Made by a program: the position numbers and the translations under genes
Source: Muribaculaceae bacterium
GTDB taxonomy: Bacteria > Bacteroidota > Bacteroidia > Bacteroidales > Muribaculaceae
Direction of reading: 5' to 3'
Assembly (NCBI GenBank): GCA_009775365.1
Contig: VSPM01000067.1
Span: forward strand, 1-13,880
Length of the DNA: 13,880 nt
Part shown: piece after piece, positions 13,874 to 13,880 of the stretch
Layout of the letters: the number at the start of each line of letters is the position of its first letter
Position numbering within the stretch: position 1 is the first letter of the stretch
Notes under the pieces: generated by a model
What the model was told of the DNA's origin: nothing
The model's input: the letters and a program-made list of their open reading frames with translations, nothing else
The model's database searches: none

Positions 13874-13880
13874 GATTCGG

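Noticed and set aside
1..13880. CRISPR array, tRNA, rRNA or insertion sequence
   Set aside because: No regularly spaced repeats, no tRNA T-arm pattern, no rRNA-like stretch and no transposase-like protein seen.

Overview
The window looks like a chromosomal segment of a Bacteroidales gut anaerobe, plausibly Muribaculaceae-like, although the genus is a guess. The evidence is Bacteroidota-type -7 boxes (TAnnTTTG) ahead of several genes, no Shine-Dalgarno sequences, families typical of the phylum (DUF4199, DUF6452/DUF6048, a hybrid two-component regulator remnant) and a fucose-handling operon. Base composition is balanced except in the decayed regulator, which is visibly AT-richer.

Layout. Positions 1-747 carry no convincing protein gene but are packed with perfect inverted repeats, several of them nested. 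They end in a textbook GAAA-loop intrinsic terminator on the + strand. I read this as the 3' part, or all, of a long structured RNA that I cannot assign to a known family. Positions 815-4632 (+) are a four-gene L-fucose operon: a RhaM-type mutarotase, the FucP permease, a fused HxGH nucleotidyltransferase-GHMP kinase, and GDP-L-fucose synthase. It ends at a 22-bp perfect bidirectional terminator. Positions 4782-8861 (-) are a co-oriented set, read from bioB downward: biotin synthase, a DUF4199 membrane protein, a GT2 polyisoprenyl-phosphate-type glycosyltransferase, a DUF6452-like lipoprotein and a DUF6048-like exported protein.

Positions 8975-11404 are a gene graveyard. It holds an alpha/beta hydrolase fragment (-), a GH51 arabinofuranosidase that lost its catalytic barrel (-), a 13-bp palindrome at the junction, and a hybrid two-component regulator (+) that lost its sensor, its ATPase domain and its phospho-accepting His and has two in-frame TGA codons. 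This looks like a collapsed arabinose-polysaccharide utilization locus. Positions 11459-13796 (+) hold a secreted DNA/RNA nuclease and mnmE, joined by an ATGA overlap. The last 80 bases contain a structured inverted repeat just past the mnmE stop.

Working together: the fucose operon makes sense as import, anomer conversion, 1-phosphorylation and nucleotidyl transfer of free (host-derived) L-fucose, with the de novo enzyme Fcl beside it. The fused kinase/nucleotidyltransferase is much shorter than the known FKP and carries a different nucleotidyltransferase fold, which makes it, with the 5' RNA, the most interesting item here. BioB lacks one of the canonical [2Fe-2S] cysteines.
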